From: Chitinophaga pinensis
GTDB taxonomy: Bacteria; Bacteroidota; Bacteroidia; Chitinophagales; Chitinophagaceae
Length of the DNA stretch: 64,000 nt
Direction of reading: 5' to 3'
Assembly: GCA_902167325.1 (NCBI GenBank)
Contig: LR632930.1
Location: 4,650,001 to 4,714,000 of the forward strand
Shown: piece by piece, positions 9,962 through 17,410 of the stretch
Position numbering within the stretch: position 1 is the stretch's first letter
Layout: each line of letters begins with the position of its first letter
Program-made: the position numbers and the translations under genes
The notes under the pieces: model-generated
The model's database searches: none
Told to the model about the DNA's origin: nothing
Seen by the model: only the letters and a program-made list of their open reading frames with translations

Positions 9962-10111
9962 ACATTTGTTTTAGGCCGCGGATGCTAATTACTCCGCGGT
10001 GATTTGGGTGGTGGAATAAACTTTACCAGTTATGTTTACGGCCGGTTCTGCCGGTTGGCACAGCCCAAACAAATAGCCGTTCCGTCTTCCTCACGGAGCG
10101 GTTTTCTTTTT
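9961..10111 (+). ncRNA. Candidate antisense small RNA upstream of susC
   Basis: On the strand opposite susC there is an exact TAnnTTTG -7 box (TACATTTG, 9961-9968) and, 108 bases on, a terminator-like hairpin (arms 10077-10085 and 10093-10101, 9 pairs with one G-U, loop of 7) followed by TTTTCTTTTT. The predicted RNA, about 9975-10111, would be antisense to the susC leader. The hairpin has no T-run in the susC direction. A -33 TTTG box at 19-21 bases spacing is missing, which weakens the call. Bacteroides DonS-type RNAs have this arrangement next to sigma/anti-sigma-controlled susC genes. Confidence 0.35.
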
Positions 10112-10139
10112 GGGTCACTGTACGATATGTGTTATTGAA

Positions 10140-11294
10140 CTATTGTATGACTGTAATTTTCCTTCCTGTTATTTCAAAGCGGACACCCGCCAGCTGCATA
10201 AACCTGAGCACGTCCCTGATATTCGCGCTGCGGCTGACGATTCCGGAGAAACGCCTTACTACCGGATTTCCCTGATACAGCACATCCACATCGTACCACC
10301 GGCTGATTTCGCGCATGATATCAGTCAGCGGCAGATTATCAAAATGGAACATGCCGTTTTTCCAGGCCATGACCGCTTCCAGATCAGCATCCGGGATGGT
10401 CCTGAAACACCCGTCTCCCGCTACAGCCTGCTGGCCCGGCCGTAAAAGCACACTGTCAGCCCCTGTGGAAAATCTCACGGCACCTTCCAGCAGCGTAACG
10501 GTGGTAGCCTGTTCATCCTTATAGGCATGCAGATTGAATTTTGTGCCGAGCACCGATATTTTTGATCCGTTAAACAGTACTTCGAATCGCGCACCATCCC
10601 GTTTCGCTACTTCGAAGTAAACTTCTCCTCCGGCTTCCACAGTCCTGATCCTGCCGAATTCTGTCGGGAAGCGGATCCATGATGCTGCATTGAGCCAGGC
10701 GATACTTCCGTCCGGCAATTGCACGGTATATACCCCTCCTTTCGGCGTGGTGATTGTATTATATACCTGCTCTCCGTCTGACACCCCATCTCCCGAGTAT
10801 GTCAGCATGCCGTTACGCATTTTCGTCACGGAGGCGGCTCCCTGATGGGCCAGCATACCATTATCAGCGCTGTCGAGTACAATGATATCGCCATCGCCCA
10901 GCGTGAGTGTTGCTTTGCCGCTGCCTGCCGCTGCATGGCTTACAACGGCCTTTGAAACAGGGCGCATTTCTCCGGAACGGCCGGCCGGCCAGTACATAAC
11001 TGCTACCCCGGCCACTAATGCTGCAGCAGCTATCTGCAGCATACGCCGCAATATGGTTTTACGCCTGCTATTATGCAAAGGCAGTCTGCGGAAAAGCTGC
11101 TCACGCATAGGAGCACTCAGCTGCCCGTCGAACCTGCCGGACTGTAAATCTGCCGTAATGCTTTCGGCTAACTGATCGTCCTGATGGGGGAGCATTTCGT
11201 AAAACGCCTGCGATTCTTCCTCAGTAAGGCTTCCTGCCAGGTATTTCTCCAGCAGTTCTTTCCATTCCGGGTACTGCCGGTTATCGTCGTTCAT
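10140..11294 (-). CDS. FecR-type anti-sigma factor
   Basis: 384-residue inner-membrane anti-sigma regulator. The N-terminal 75 residues are cytoplasmic and would bind the sigma factor. A single membrane segment lies at about 84-102 (MLQIAAAALVAGVAVMYW). The periplasmic FecR domain (about 175-275) contains QLPDGSIAWLNAASWIRFP and VLGTKFNLHAY, and a C-terminal DUF4974 domain (about 315-384) contains LTDIMREISRWYDVDV. Periplasmic contact with the STN domain of the susC product should release the sigma factor. I use the ATG at 11294; the codon two positions upstream is TTG. It lies 59 bases after the sigma gene and 178 bases before susC. Confidence 0.94.
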   Translation of the reverse strand: MNDDNRQYPEWKELLEKYLAGSLTEEESQAFYEMLPHQDDQLAESITADLQSGRFDGQLSAPMREQLFRRLPLHNSRRKTILRRMLQIAAAALVAGVAVMYWPAGRSGEMRPVSKAVVSHAAAGSGKATLTLGDGDIIVLDSADNGMLAHQGAASVTKMRNGMLTYSGDGVSDGEQVYNTITTPKGGVYTVQLPDGSIAWLNAASWIRFPTEFGRIRTVEAGGEVYFEVAKRDGARFEVLFNGSKISVLGTKFNLHAYKDEQATTVTLLEGAVRFSTGADSVLLRPGQQAVAGDGCFRTIPDADLEAVMAWKNGMFHFDNLPLTDIMREISRWYDVDVLYQGNPVVRRFSGIVSRSANIRDVLRFMQLAGVRFEITGRKITVIQ

Positions 11295-11353
11295 GTGCAA
11301 TCAGGTATGTTATCAATTATAAAGACACGGAAACGGGCAGGGTGTACCAGCGG

Positions 11354-11944
11354 CTATTCAAAATATTTTTCCGCAGCCAGTAAAAGGAGTGTAATATCCA
11401 GTCCGTGCAACTTTGCATATTCCCGGATGGAGGCCATCGCTCTGGCGAGATGGTTCCGTACTGTATTACGGGAGAGGCTAAGCCTGTCTGCCACTTCGTG
11501 CAGCCTGAGGCCGTGTTTCCGGTGAAGCATGAATACGGTACGCTGCTGTGGAGGCAGCCGAAGGAGGGCTTCTTCGAAGACCTGTTGCGATTGCTTGTGC
11601 ATATATACTGTTTCAGCTGCGGCCGCATGTACATCTTCCCATTGATGGCGGTGTTCCTGCAGCATAGCTTTCTCGCGGGCGATGTTGCGCAGGAGGTTGA
11701 GGATATGGTTACGCGCTATAATAAATATGTAGGATTCCAGTTTTGAAATGGATGGCAGCTCCGACCGCCTGGTCCAAAGTTTCAGGAATATGTCCTGCAC
11801 AACTTCTTCCGCCATCTGGGGTACCCTGGTGTAAGCCAATGCTACACCGAATACACGGTCTGAATAAGACTCAAACAGAAACCGGAATGCATTTTCATCA
11901 CCTTCCGCTACCAATTCCATCAGGTTTTCATGGCAATAATTCAC
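11354..11944 (-). CDS. ECF RNA polymerase sigma factor (FecI-like)
   Basis: 196-residue ECF sigma factor. Region 2 spans about 15-75 (AFRFLFESYSDRVFGVALAYTR, then EEVVQDIFLKLWTRR) and region 4 about 125-185 (LLRLPPQQRTVFMLHRKHGL and HEVADRLSLSRNTVRNHLARA). It should direct RNA polymerase to the SusC/SusD locus below it once released by FecR. The start is unsettled: the reading begins with GTG at 11944, while the first ATG, at 11920, would remove eight residues; family alignment of the VAEGDENAF block favours the longer form. It is the first gene of its run, and 400 bases upstream hold no other gene on this strand. Confidence 0.93.
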   Translation of the reverse strand: MNYCHENLMELVAEGDENAFRFLFESYSDRVFGVALAYTRVPQMAEEVVQDIFLKLWTRRSELPSISKLESYIFIIARNHILNLLRNIAREKAMLQEHRHQWEDVHAAAAETVYMHKQSQQVFEEALLRLPPQQRTVFMLHRKHGLRLHEVADRLSLSRNTVRNHLARAMASIREYAKLHGLDITLLLLAAEKYFE

Positions 11945-12348
11945 GTGGAAAACAATTAAAGCGTCATATGGATATTTTAGGGAACTAACGGCAGGAAAGC
12001 CAGCCGGGTGCGTACATGAGTACCAGGCTTATGTTCTGATATAAGGGAAAAACACCGTGCTTACCGATATAGTGGCTGATCAAACGAGACTTTCATCATA
12101 CGGTTAAAGGTTAAAGTTTTTGTTGGCGGCTTTACAGTTCCATCTTACCGTTACCGAAAAGTATCAATGAACCAGCCAATAAACTTGAATGATTTTGACT
12201 AATACCACCGTTATTTTGACACCCCTCATGGATATGGTTATCTATTATGTCATGCAGATGCCGGTGGAACCGGCAGACATAAAAAAACCGGCAGGCCATG
12301 CGCCCGCCGGTATGGATCTCTCCGCACACATGCCTATGTGCAGATCGT
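11945..12348. other. 404-base intergenic region with repeat copy 2
   Basis: No supported gene. The half next to the sigma factor should hold its promoter, but I find no good TTTG / TAnnTTTG pair. The far end (12281-12348) is occupied by the second copy of the structured 3'-end element and belongs to the DUF4345 gene's downstream region. Confidence 0.6.
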
Positions 12349-12353
12349 TTACG
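12284..12353 (-). repeat. Dispersed structured 3'-end element, copy 2
   Basis: Second copy of the element at 1231-1300. On the minus strand it forms a hairpin (arms 12336-12341 and 12324-12329, one G-U pair) and a terminator hairpin (arms 12302-12311 and 12287-12296, loop of 5) followed by seven U. One terminator pair is T-A (plus strand 1243/1249) in copy 1 and C-G (12296/12302) here, a compensatory change. The DUF4345 gene stops inside the upstream end of the repeat, at 12349. Confidence 0.75.
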
Positions 12354-12765
12354 CCCTTGCTAAGCGGGCGGCTCTCATCTGGAACAGTAGCAACACTGTT
12401 CCAAAGGCAAAAAGAATGGTTTCCGTCATAAGCCATTGCTGCCCGAATGCGCCGAGCGGCCCCTCGATGCCCAGGGTCATCAGGCGCGATAAAGCGTAGA
12501 AGCCCCACAGCATGGTCAGGAATACCAGGCCCTGCTTCTCATCACGGAGCGCCCAGCGCACCAGCATAATCACAATGGTTAAACCCACTCCGCCGTATAC
12601 ACCGCGGATGGAACTGAAAGAATCGGGGTTAGGCAGCTTTACCTGTACAAGATCCATCACAGCCTGCGGACTGAGAAATGCCATGATACTCACGTACAGT
12701 AAGCTGGCCGCGGAAAAGAAAATATAAATGCGGGAAAGGATGCGGAGTGTTTTTTGTTGCTTCAT
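12349..12765 (-). CDS. DUF4345 family membrane protein
   Basis: 138-residue protein with about four membrane segments: residues 10-30 (RIYIFFSAASLLYVSIMAF), 47-66 (GVYGGVGLTIVIMLVRWAL), 73-92 and 109-127. The ARG-rich end (MRAARLARA) is cytoplasmic-like. Length and the segment SIRGVYGGVGL fit the DUF4345 family, whose function is unknown. The ATG at 12765 puts the first membrane segment near the start; a longer frame exists upstream but its first 30 residues are hydrophilic and unlike the family. Its stop lies within repeat copy 2, and it is divergent from poxB, 143 bases away. Confidence 0.78.
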   Translation of the reverse strand: MKQQKTLRILSRIYIFFSAASLLYVSIMAFLSPQAVMDLVQVKLPNPDSFSSIRGVYGGVGLTIVIMLVRWALRDEKQGLVFLTMLWGFYALSRLMTLGIEGPLGAFGQQWLMTETILFAFGTVLLLFQMRAARLARA

Positions 12766-12908
12766 GTTAGATGGATTTGATTTGATTACGCCACAAAATT
12801 GCTCCTTACCCGCAACATAAATCTTGGCGCTTACCAAGATTTTCGAATCCGCCATGGCAGAGAACCATTCCGGGAAATGCCTGTTATAATTGAGAAAACA
12901 CCCAACCC

Positions 12909-14648
12909 ATGGCCCAAACCGTTGCAGAACAGATCGTACAAATGCTCCGCGCCGCAGGTGTGGAAAGGATTTACGCCGTTACAGGCGACAGTCTCAACCA
13001 TCTCAATGATGCCATACGGCGGGATGGCAGTATCCAGTGGATCCATGTACGGCATGAAGAAACCGCCGCTTATGCAGCCGGTGCAGAAGCCCAGCTCACA
13101 GGTAAGATAGCCTGCTGTGCGGGCAGCTGTGGCCCGGGGCATGTGCACCTTATTAACGGGCTATACGATGCCCACCGTTCCGGCGCACCCGTGCTGGCCA
13201 TAGCTTCCGCCATCCCTACGGGAGAGTTCGGCACCGGGTACTTCCAGGAAACCAATATCCATAAGCTGTTCAGCGATTGCAGCTATTACTGTGAAATGGC
13301 AACCACCGCCGCACAGGCTCCGCGCATGCTGCAGATGGCCATGCAAACTGCCGTAAGCCGCAGCGGAGTAACCGTATTCGGACTGCCGGGCGATGTTTCA
13401 GAAATGGACGCCGTGAAAGCAGAAACATCCAATACGCTCTTTCTCACGCAATCGGGTATTATCCCTTCTCCCGGAGAGCTGGCACAGTTAGCCGAAACAT
13501 TAAACGACAGTGAGAAAGTCACCATATTCTGCGGAATCGGTGCAGCCGGTGCCCACCGCGAAGTGCTCGACCTTGCCAATGCCCTTCAGGCACCCGTAGG
13601 ATACTCTTTCCGGGGCAAAATGGCCGTGCAGCACGATAATCCCTTCGAAGTAGGCATGACCGGCCTGCTGGGGCTGCCATCTGCCTATCATGCCATGCAC
13701 CATGCCGATACCCTGCTGCTGCTGGGGACCGATTTCCCCTACACGCCTTTCCTCCCCGATAATATCCGTGTGATCCAGATCGATGCGCAGGCGGAACGGC
13801 TGGGCCGCAGAGCCGCCCTGCATCAGGGGCTTCATGGCACCATCCGCGAAACCATTGCCGCATTGCTGCCTCTGCTACAGCAGAAGAGCAATAAAGATTT
13901 CCTCGAAGATGAACTGAAGATTTATGCAAAGGTGAAAGACCGTCTGCAGTCTTATGTGAAAGATGTGGGCAACGAGAATAAGATCCATCCCGAGTTCGTA
14001 GCTGCCACGCTCGATGATCAGGCTCCACCGGATACGGTTTTTACGGTAGATACCGGTATGACCTGCGTATGGGCGGCACGGTATATTTCCTCTACCGGGG
14101 GCCGCGCCCTGCTGGGTTCATTTAACCACGGCTCCATGGCCAACGCATTACCTCAGGCTATTGGCGCAGCACTCTGTGCGCCTGAACGCACCATAATAGC
14201 ACTGTGTGGCGATGGCGGCCTTTCCATGACCACGGGCGACCTTGCCACCATTGCCCAATACAAACTCCCCGTAAAGATCATGGTGTTTAACAACCGCTCT
14301 CTGGGCATGGTAAAACTGGAAATGGAAGTAGCCGGCCTGCCCGACTGGCAAACCGATATGCACAATCCTGATTTTGCCATGCTGGCACAGGCCTATGGGA
14401 TACCCGGCATCACTGTTTCGCAGCCAGACCGGGTAACGGATGCCATCACACAGGCGCTGCAACAAACAGGCCCTGTATTACTGAACATCATGACCGATCC
14501 CAATGCCCTCGCTATGCCGCCTAAAATAAAGCTGGCACAGGTGCGCGGAATGGCGGCCACTATGACGAAGCTGATGCTGAACGGCGAATTTGAAGAAGTA
14601 TGGGAAACCATCAAAAGCAACATCCGCCACGCCAAGGAATTACTTTAA
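12909..14648 (+). CDS. poxB: Thiamine-diphosphate-dependent pyruvate dehydrogenase (quinone)/oxidase, PoxB type
   Basis: 579 residues, the size of E. coli PoxB (572). Domain order is TPP-pyrimidine (about 1-170, with catalytic Glu50 in HVRHEETAAYAAGAEAQLTG), central FAD/TPP domain (about 185-330), and TPP-diphosphate domain (about 365-540) with GDGG near residue 433 and the matching NN about 26 residues later. PoxB decarboxylates pyruvate to acetate and CO2 and passes electrons through FAD to membrane quinone. The last 25 residues (GEFEEVWETIKSNIRHAKELL) form an amphipathic helix like the membrane-binding tail of PoxB. Acetolactate synthase and sulfoacetaldehyde acetyltransferase share the fold; the overall match and the tail favour PoxB. 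It stands alone and is followed by a terminator. Confidence 0.85.
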   Translation: MAQTVAEQIVQMLRAAGVERIYAVTGDSLNHLNDAIRRDGSIQWIHVRHEETAAYAAGAEAQLTGKIACCAGSCGPGHVHLINGLYDAHRSGAPVLAIASAIPTGEFGTGYFQETNIHKLFSDCSYYCEMATTAAQAPRMLQMAMQTAVSRSGVTVFGLPGDVSEMDAVKAETSNTLFLTQSGIIPSPGELAQLAETLNDSEKVTIFCGIGAAGAHREVLDLANALQAPVGYSFRGKMAVQHDNPFEVGMTGLLGLPSAYHAMHHADTLLLLGTDFPYTPFLPDNIRVIQIDAQAERLGRRAALHQGLHGTIRETIAALLPLLQQKSNKDFLEDELKIYAKVKDRLQSYVKDVGNENKIHPEFVAATLDDQAPPDTVFTVDTGMTCVWAARYISSTGGRALLGSFNHGSMANALPQAIGAALCAPERTIIALCGDGGLSMTTGDLATIAQYKLPVKIMVFNNRSLGMVKLEMEVAGLPDWQTDMHNPDFAMLAQAYGIPGITVSQPDRVTDAITQALQQTGPVLLNIMTDPNALAMPPKIKLAQVRGMAATMTKLMLNGEFEEVWETIKSNIRHAKELL

Positions 14649-14661
14649 AAACCCTTCACCT

Positions 14662-14688
14662 GCCAGGTACCGTGCACGGCTGGCTTTT
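14662..14688 (+). terminator. Terminator after poxB
   Basis: Outer arms GCCAG (14662-14666) and CTGGC (14680-14684) enclose the palindrome CCGTGCACGG (14670-14679), followed by TTTT. It lies 14 bases after the poxB stop and between two convergent genes. Confidence 0.6.
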
Positions 14689-14708
14689 CATTTCACCATA
14701 GCCTTGCT

Positions 14709-17330
14709 TTAATCCAGTAACCAGCTGGCGGGCGAATATGCATGCAGCTCCAAACGTAACTGATGATTCTTTAACTGCACCGGCGCCCCTCTTCTCTCAC
14801 CACGAAGATCTACCGGTGTGGCCGTACGGAACTTCATGGTACGCGGGAAACGGACGGAGACCATACCCTTTTCACCTGACTGGTCCCATATCCGGAGGGT
14901 TTGTTTCCCACCTGATAATGCACTCTTTCCAAATGCAGTTACCAGTACCCCTTTCCGGGATACTTCCAAACCTTCCCCGGTGGCGGGCAATGTTCCTCCA
15001 CCTGCTGTGGCAACGCTCATTAATGGCAGCCGAGCCTCCCAGGACCGGACGGCCAGTTCTTTCTCCCCGTCTTTTTCTCCTGCCGGCCACAGCCGCACCC
15101 TTACACGCCAGCTGCCCTCCTGCCATAACGGAAAATTGGTATTCCACATATTGTTATACAGATTTACGAACACCGCGGGCCGGCGTTGTACATCCTGCTG
15201 ACTATACCACCACAGCCCCGGTTCTCCCAGTGATACCAGCGGTACATCAATCGGACAAACACCCGCTCCCCCTTTCGCTCCTGTAATTAGTACACCTGTA
15301 CTCACTGCCTGTAAATGACGGTTGGTACCTTCCACAAAATCCTTCGCAGGGTCTGCCGGCGCACCCGGACGGCCCATCAGGAACTTTGCATCCGGTACCC
15401 GGAACGGGAAACAGAGCCATCCGCCTTCAGGGTGCTTATCAGGCGTTTTACCATTCACAGTCCAGCTGACATCGATATACGGTTTGTGTTTCGGGAATGA
15501 AAAAGTAATGGTATACCCTTTGGCCAGTCCTGCGGTTTCTTTCGCGGTCAGTTTCACTACATCTTCCGATGACGATGTGGATGACTCCATCTGCCAGGAT
15601 ACAGGTGTATAAGCGCTATATGGCACAACAGTACTGTCGGGCATACCCGGTTTACCGATATCATTCAGTCCCCAGCCATCGTGAATGCGGGAGTACTTAT
15701 AGAAAAAGCGGTCGTACACTTCTTTCGAACTGAATCTTTCATGGAGGAACTGCCCGATCACATATCCCCCGGAAGTATCTGCCATTTCCGCACCGGTAGC
15801 CTTATTGATGCAGGAAATAATACCCCCTCTTTTCAGATCGAAGCGGATGGTGAAATAAGGTGTTTCCAAAACATCAGCAGCCTGCTTCTGCACTTGTTGC
15901 GTATCGATGGAAACAGTTGTATATCCATTAGCCGGCACATCGGCTACATAAACACTTTTGCCGTTCACATCCACCATGCCGGAACGTTTCCAGGGAAGCG
16001 GGTTATAGATTAATACCCCTTTTTTACTGACAGCTGCCGCCAGCTGCAGCAGCCTTTTATCCATTTCACCATGCACGATGGCGGCCGCATTTTTGGCATA
16101 AGCCGCATGATCTTCATACGACTGCATCCATTTGCGTTTGCTGCCTCTTGGCAGGCGGGAATAATCGCCGCCGGGTGGCAGCGGTTCCTTTTCCATATCG
16201 GACATCCATTTCTTCCAGTCGTTGCCATACAACCGCCGTGGACCGTATTCCGCATTCATACCCCATGTATGCTCTCCATACAGCAGGCTTTGTTCATATG
16301 CTTTATACAACGGCGCGGTCACATCCGTTGTAGCAATGCCCCATGCCTTTAGCTGGGTGTCGAATGCTTCCAGTGTGGATTCCAGCGGACGGGCATTCCT
16401 TGCCGCGATGGTGGCCTGTGGCATAGACATGAGGCCATGGATCCAGGTATCCGGCATATCGCCCCGCACAACAGGCAGTTCCGGCTTTTCTGCCAGTACT
16501 GCTTTGGCGAAGTCGTCCAGCGTACCGAAGTGCACCTTTACGCCAGGCATTTTCTTTTCATATTCTTTCCGCCATTTCTCCACATCTTCCGGCTTCGGAG
16601 GACCGTGGTTATCACCCGCCATGATCATCGATAAATAGTTGCGGCAGGGCCAGTTATCGGGCGGCAGGAAGCTGCTGCCGTAATCGATGGTATATCCGCA
16701 CAACACCTTCGATCCGTCGGCCCCCTGCCACCAGAACAATTGCGGCACGCGGGGGTACTGACTGGCAGGGTTCACGCCAATGTGGAGAAATTTGATTCCG
16801 GCATGCCGCAGGATCGTGGGCATTACCCAGCTGTGCGAAGGAACATCCGTCATTTTTGCGGCTATCGGTAGCGGTCTGCCGTACTTACGGGCAACCTGCA
16901 CTGCATAACCCATACCCCGAACAACCTCTTCCGGCTCCAGTGATTCTGTATGGGTAGTAAATGCGAGTGCATGTGGAGCCAGCGCACCTTCCCTCACTGC
17001 CTGTTCAATCTTCGCTCTGCGCTCTGGTGTTTGTTTCGGTCCCAGCATCTGCGCCCAAAGGGGCCATCCGGGAACGGTCCACACGAAACGCTGCTCCGCA
17101 GGCAACAACCGGTTAGCGGCCATTACCCCGAGTGCATTATCCATCATTTCGGTCCGGTAACGTTCAAACACATTCTCCGCCAGGTCAGTAAAACCGAGGT
17201 CGAAGTGGCTTTTCACCACGATCCATACATCGGTAACACGGGAAGGAGGTGGCGTGGTTTGCGCATCCGCTTTCGGGAGATTAATGAGTAGCAATAAAAC
17301 CGGCAGCAGCCGGCAAAACATACGGGTCAT
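14709..17330 (-). CDS. DUF5054 protein with GH38-like catalytic domain
   Basis: 873-residue exported protein. A signal peptide (MTRMFCRLLPVLLLLINLPKADAQ) ends near residue 24. Directly after it comes V-K-S-H-F-D-L-G-F-T-D, with the His42-x-Asp44 pair typical of the zinc site of GH38 alpha-mannosidases. FVWTVPGWPLWAQML, MTDVPSHSWVMPTIL and GDNHGPP follow. The remaining 400 residues are beta-rich, as in GH38 C-terminal domains. The ATG at 17330 was chosen because it starts the signal peptide; the frame is open nine codons further up. The family is called DUF5054 and its substrate is not established to my knowledge. It is 80 bases downstream of a GH78 rhamnosidase on the same strand, so a role in trimming a rhamnose-containing glycan is likely (inference). 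Confidence 0.8.
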   Translation of the reverse strand: MTRMFCRLLPVLLLLINLPKADAQTTPPPSRVTDVWIVVKSHFDLGFTDLAENVFERYRTEMMDNALGVMAANRLLPAEQRFVWTVPGWPLWAQMLGPKQTPERRAKIEQAVREGALAPHALAFTTHTESLEPEEVVRGMGYAVQVARKYGRPLPIAAKMTDVPSHSWVMPTILRHAGIKFLHIGVNPASQYPRVPQLFWWQGADGSKVLCGYTIDYGSSFLPPDNWPCRNYLSMIMAGDNHGPPKPEDVEKWRKEYEKKMPGVKVHFGTLDDFAKAVLAEKPELPVVRGDMPDTWIHGLMSMPQATIAARNARPLESTLEAFDTQLKAWGIATTDVTAPLYKAYEQSLLYGEHTWGMNAEYGPRRLYGNDWKKWMSDMEKEPLPPGGDYSRLPRGSKRKWMQSYEDHAAYAKNAAAIVHGEMDKRLLQLAAAVSKKGVLIYNPLPWKRSGMVDVNGKSVYVADVPANGYTTVSIDTQQVQKQAADVLETPYFTIRFDLKRGGIISCINKATGAEMADTSGGYVIGQFLHERFSSKEVYDRFFYKYSRIHDGWGLNDIGKPGMPDSTVVPYSAYTPVSWQMESSTSSSEDVVKLTAKETAGLAKGYTITFSFPKHKPYIDVSWTVNGKTPDKHPEGGWLCFPFRVPDAKFLMGRPGAPADPAKDFVEGTNRHLQAVSTGVLITGAKGGAGVCPIDVPLVSLGEPGLWWYSQQDVQRRPAVFVNLYNNMWNTNFPLWQEGSWRVRVRLWPAGEKDGEKELAVRSWEARLPLMSVATAGGGTLPATGEGLEVSRKGVLVTAFGKSALSGGKQTLRIWDQSGEKGMVSVRFPRTMKFRTATPVDLRGERRGAPVQLKNHQLRLELHAYSPASWLLD

Positions 17331-17410
17331 AGCGTGAATATACCACGCAATGTACATTACCTTTTGCTTCGTATTGATTTATACAGATGCTATTTTGACC
17401 CTGCCAGGTA

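Noticed and set aside
10077..10111. Terminator of the FecR gene
   Set aside because: The T-run follows the hairpin only on the plus strand. FecR reads on the minus strand, where the sequence after the hairpin is not T-rich.
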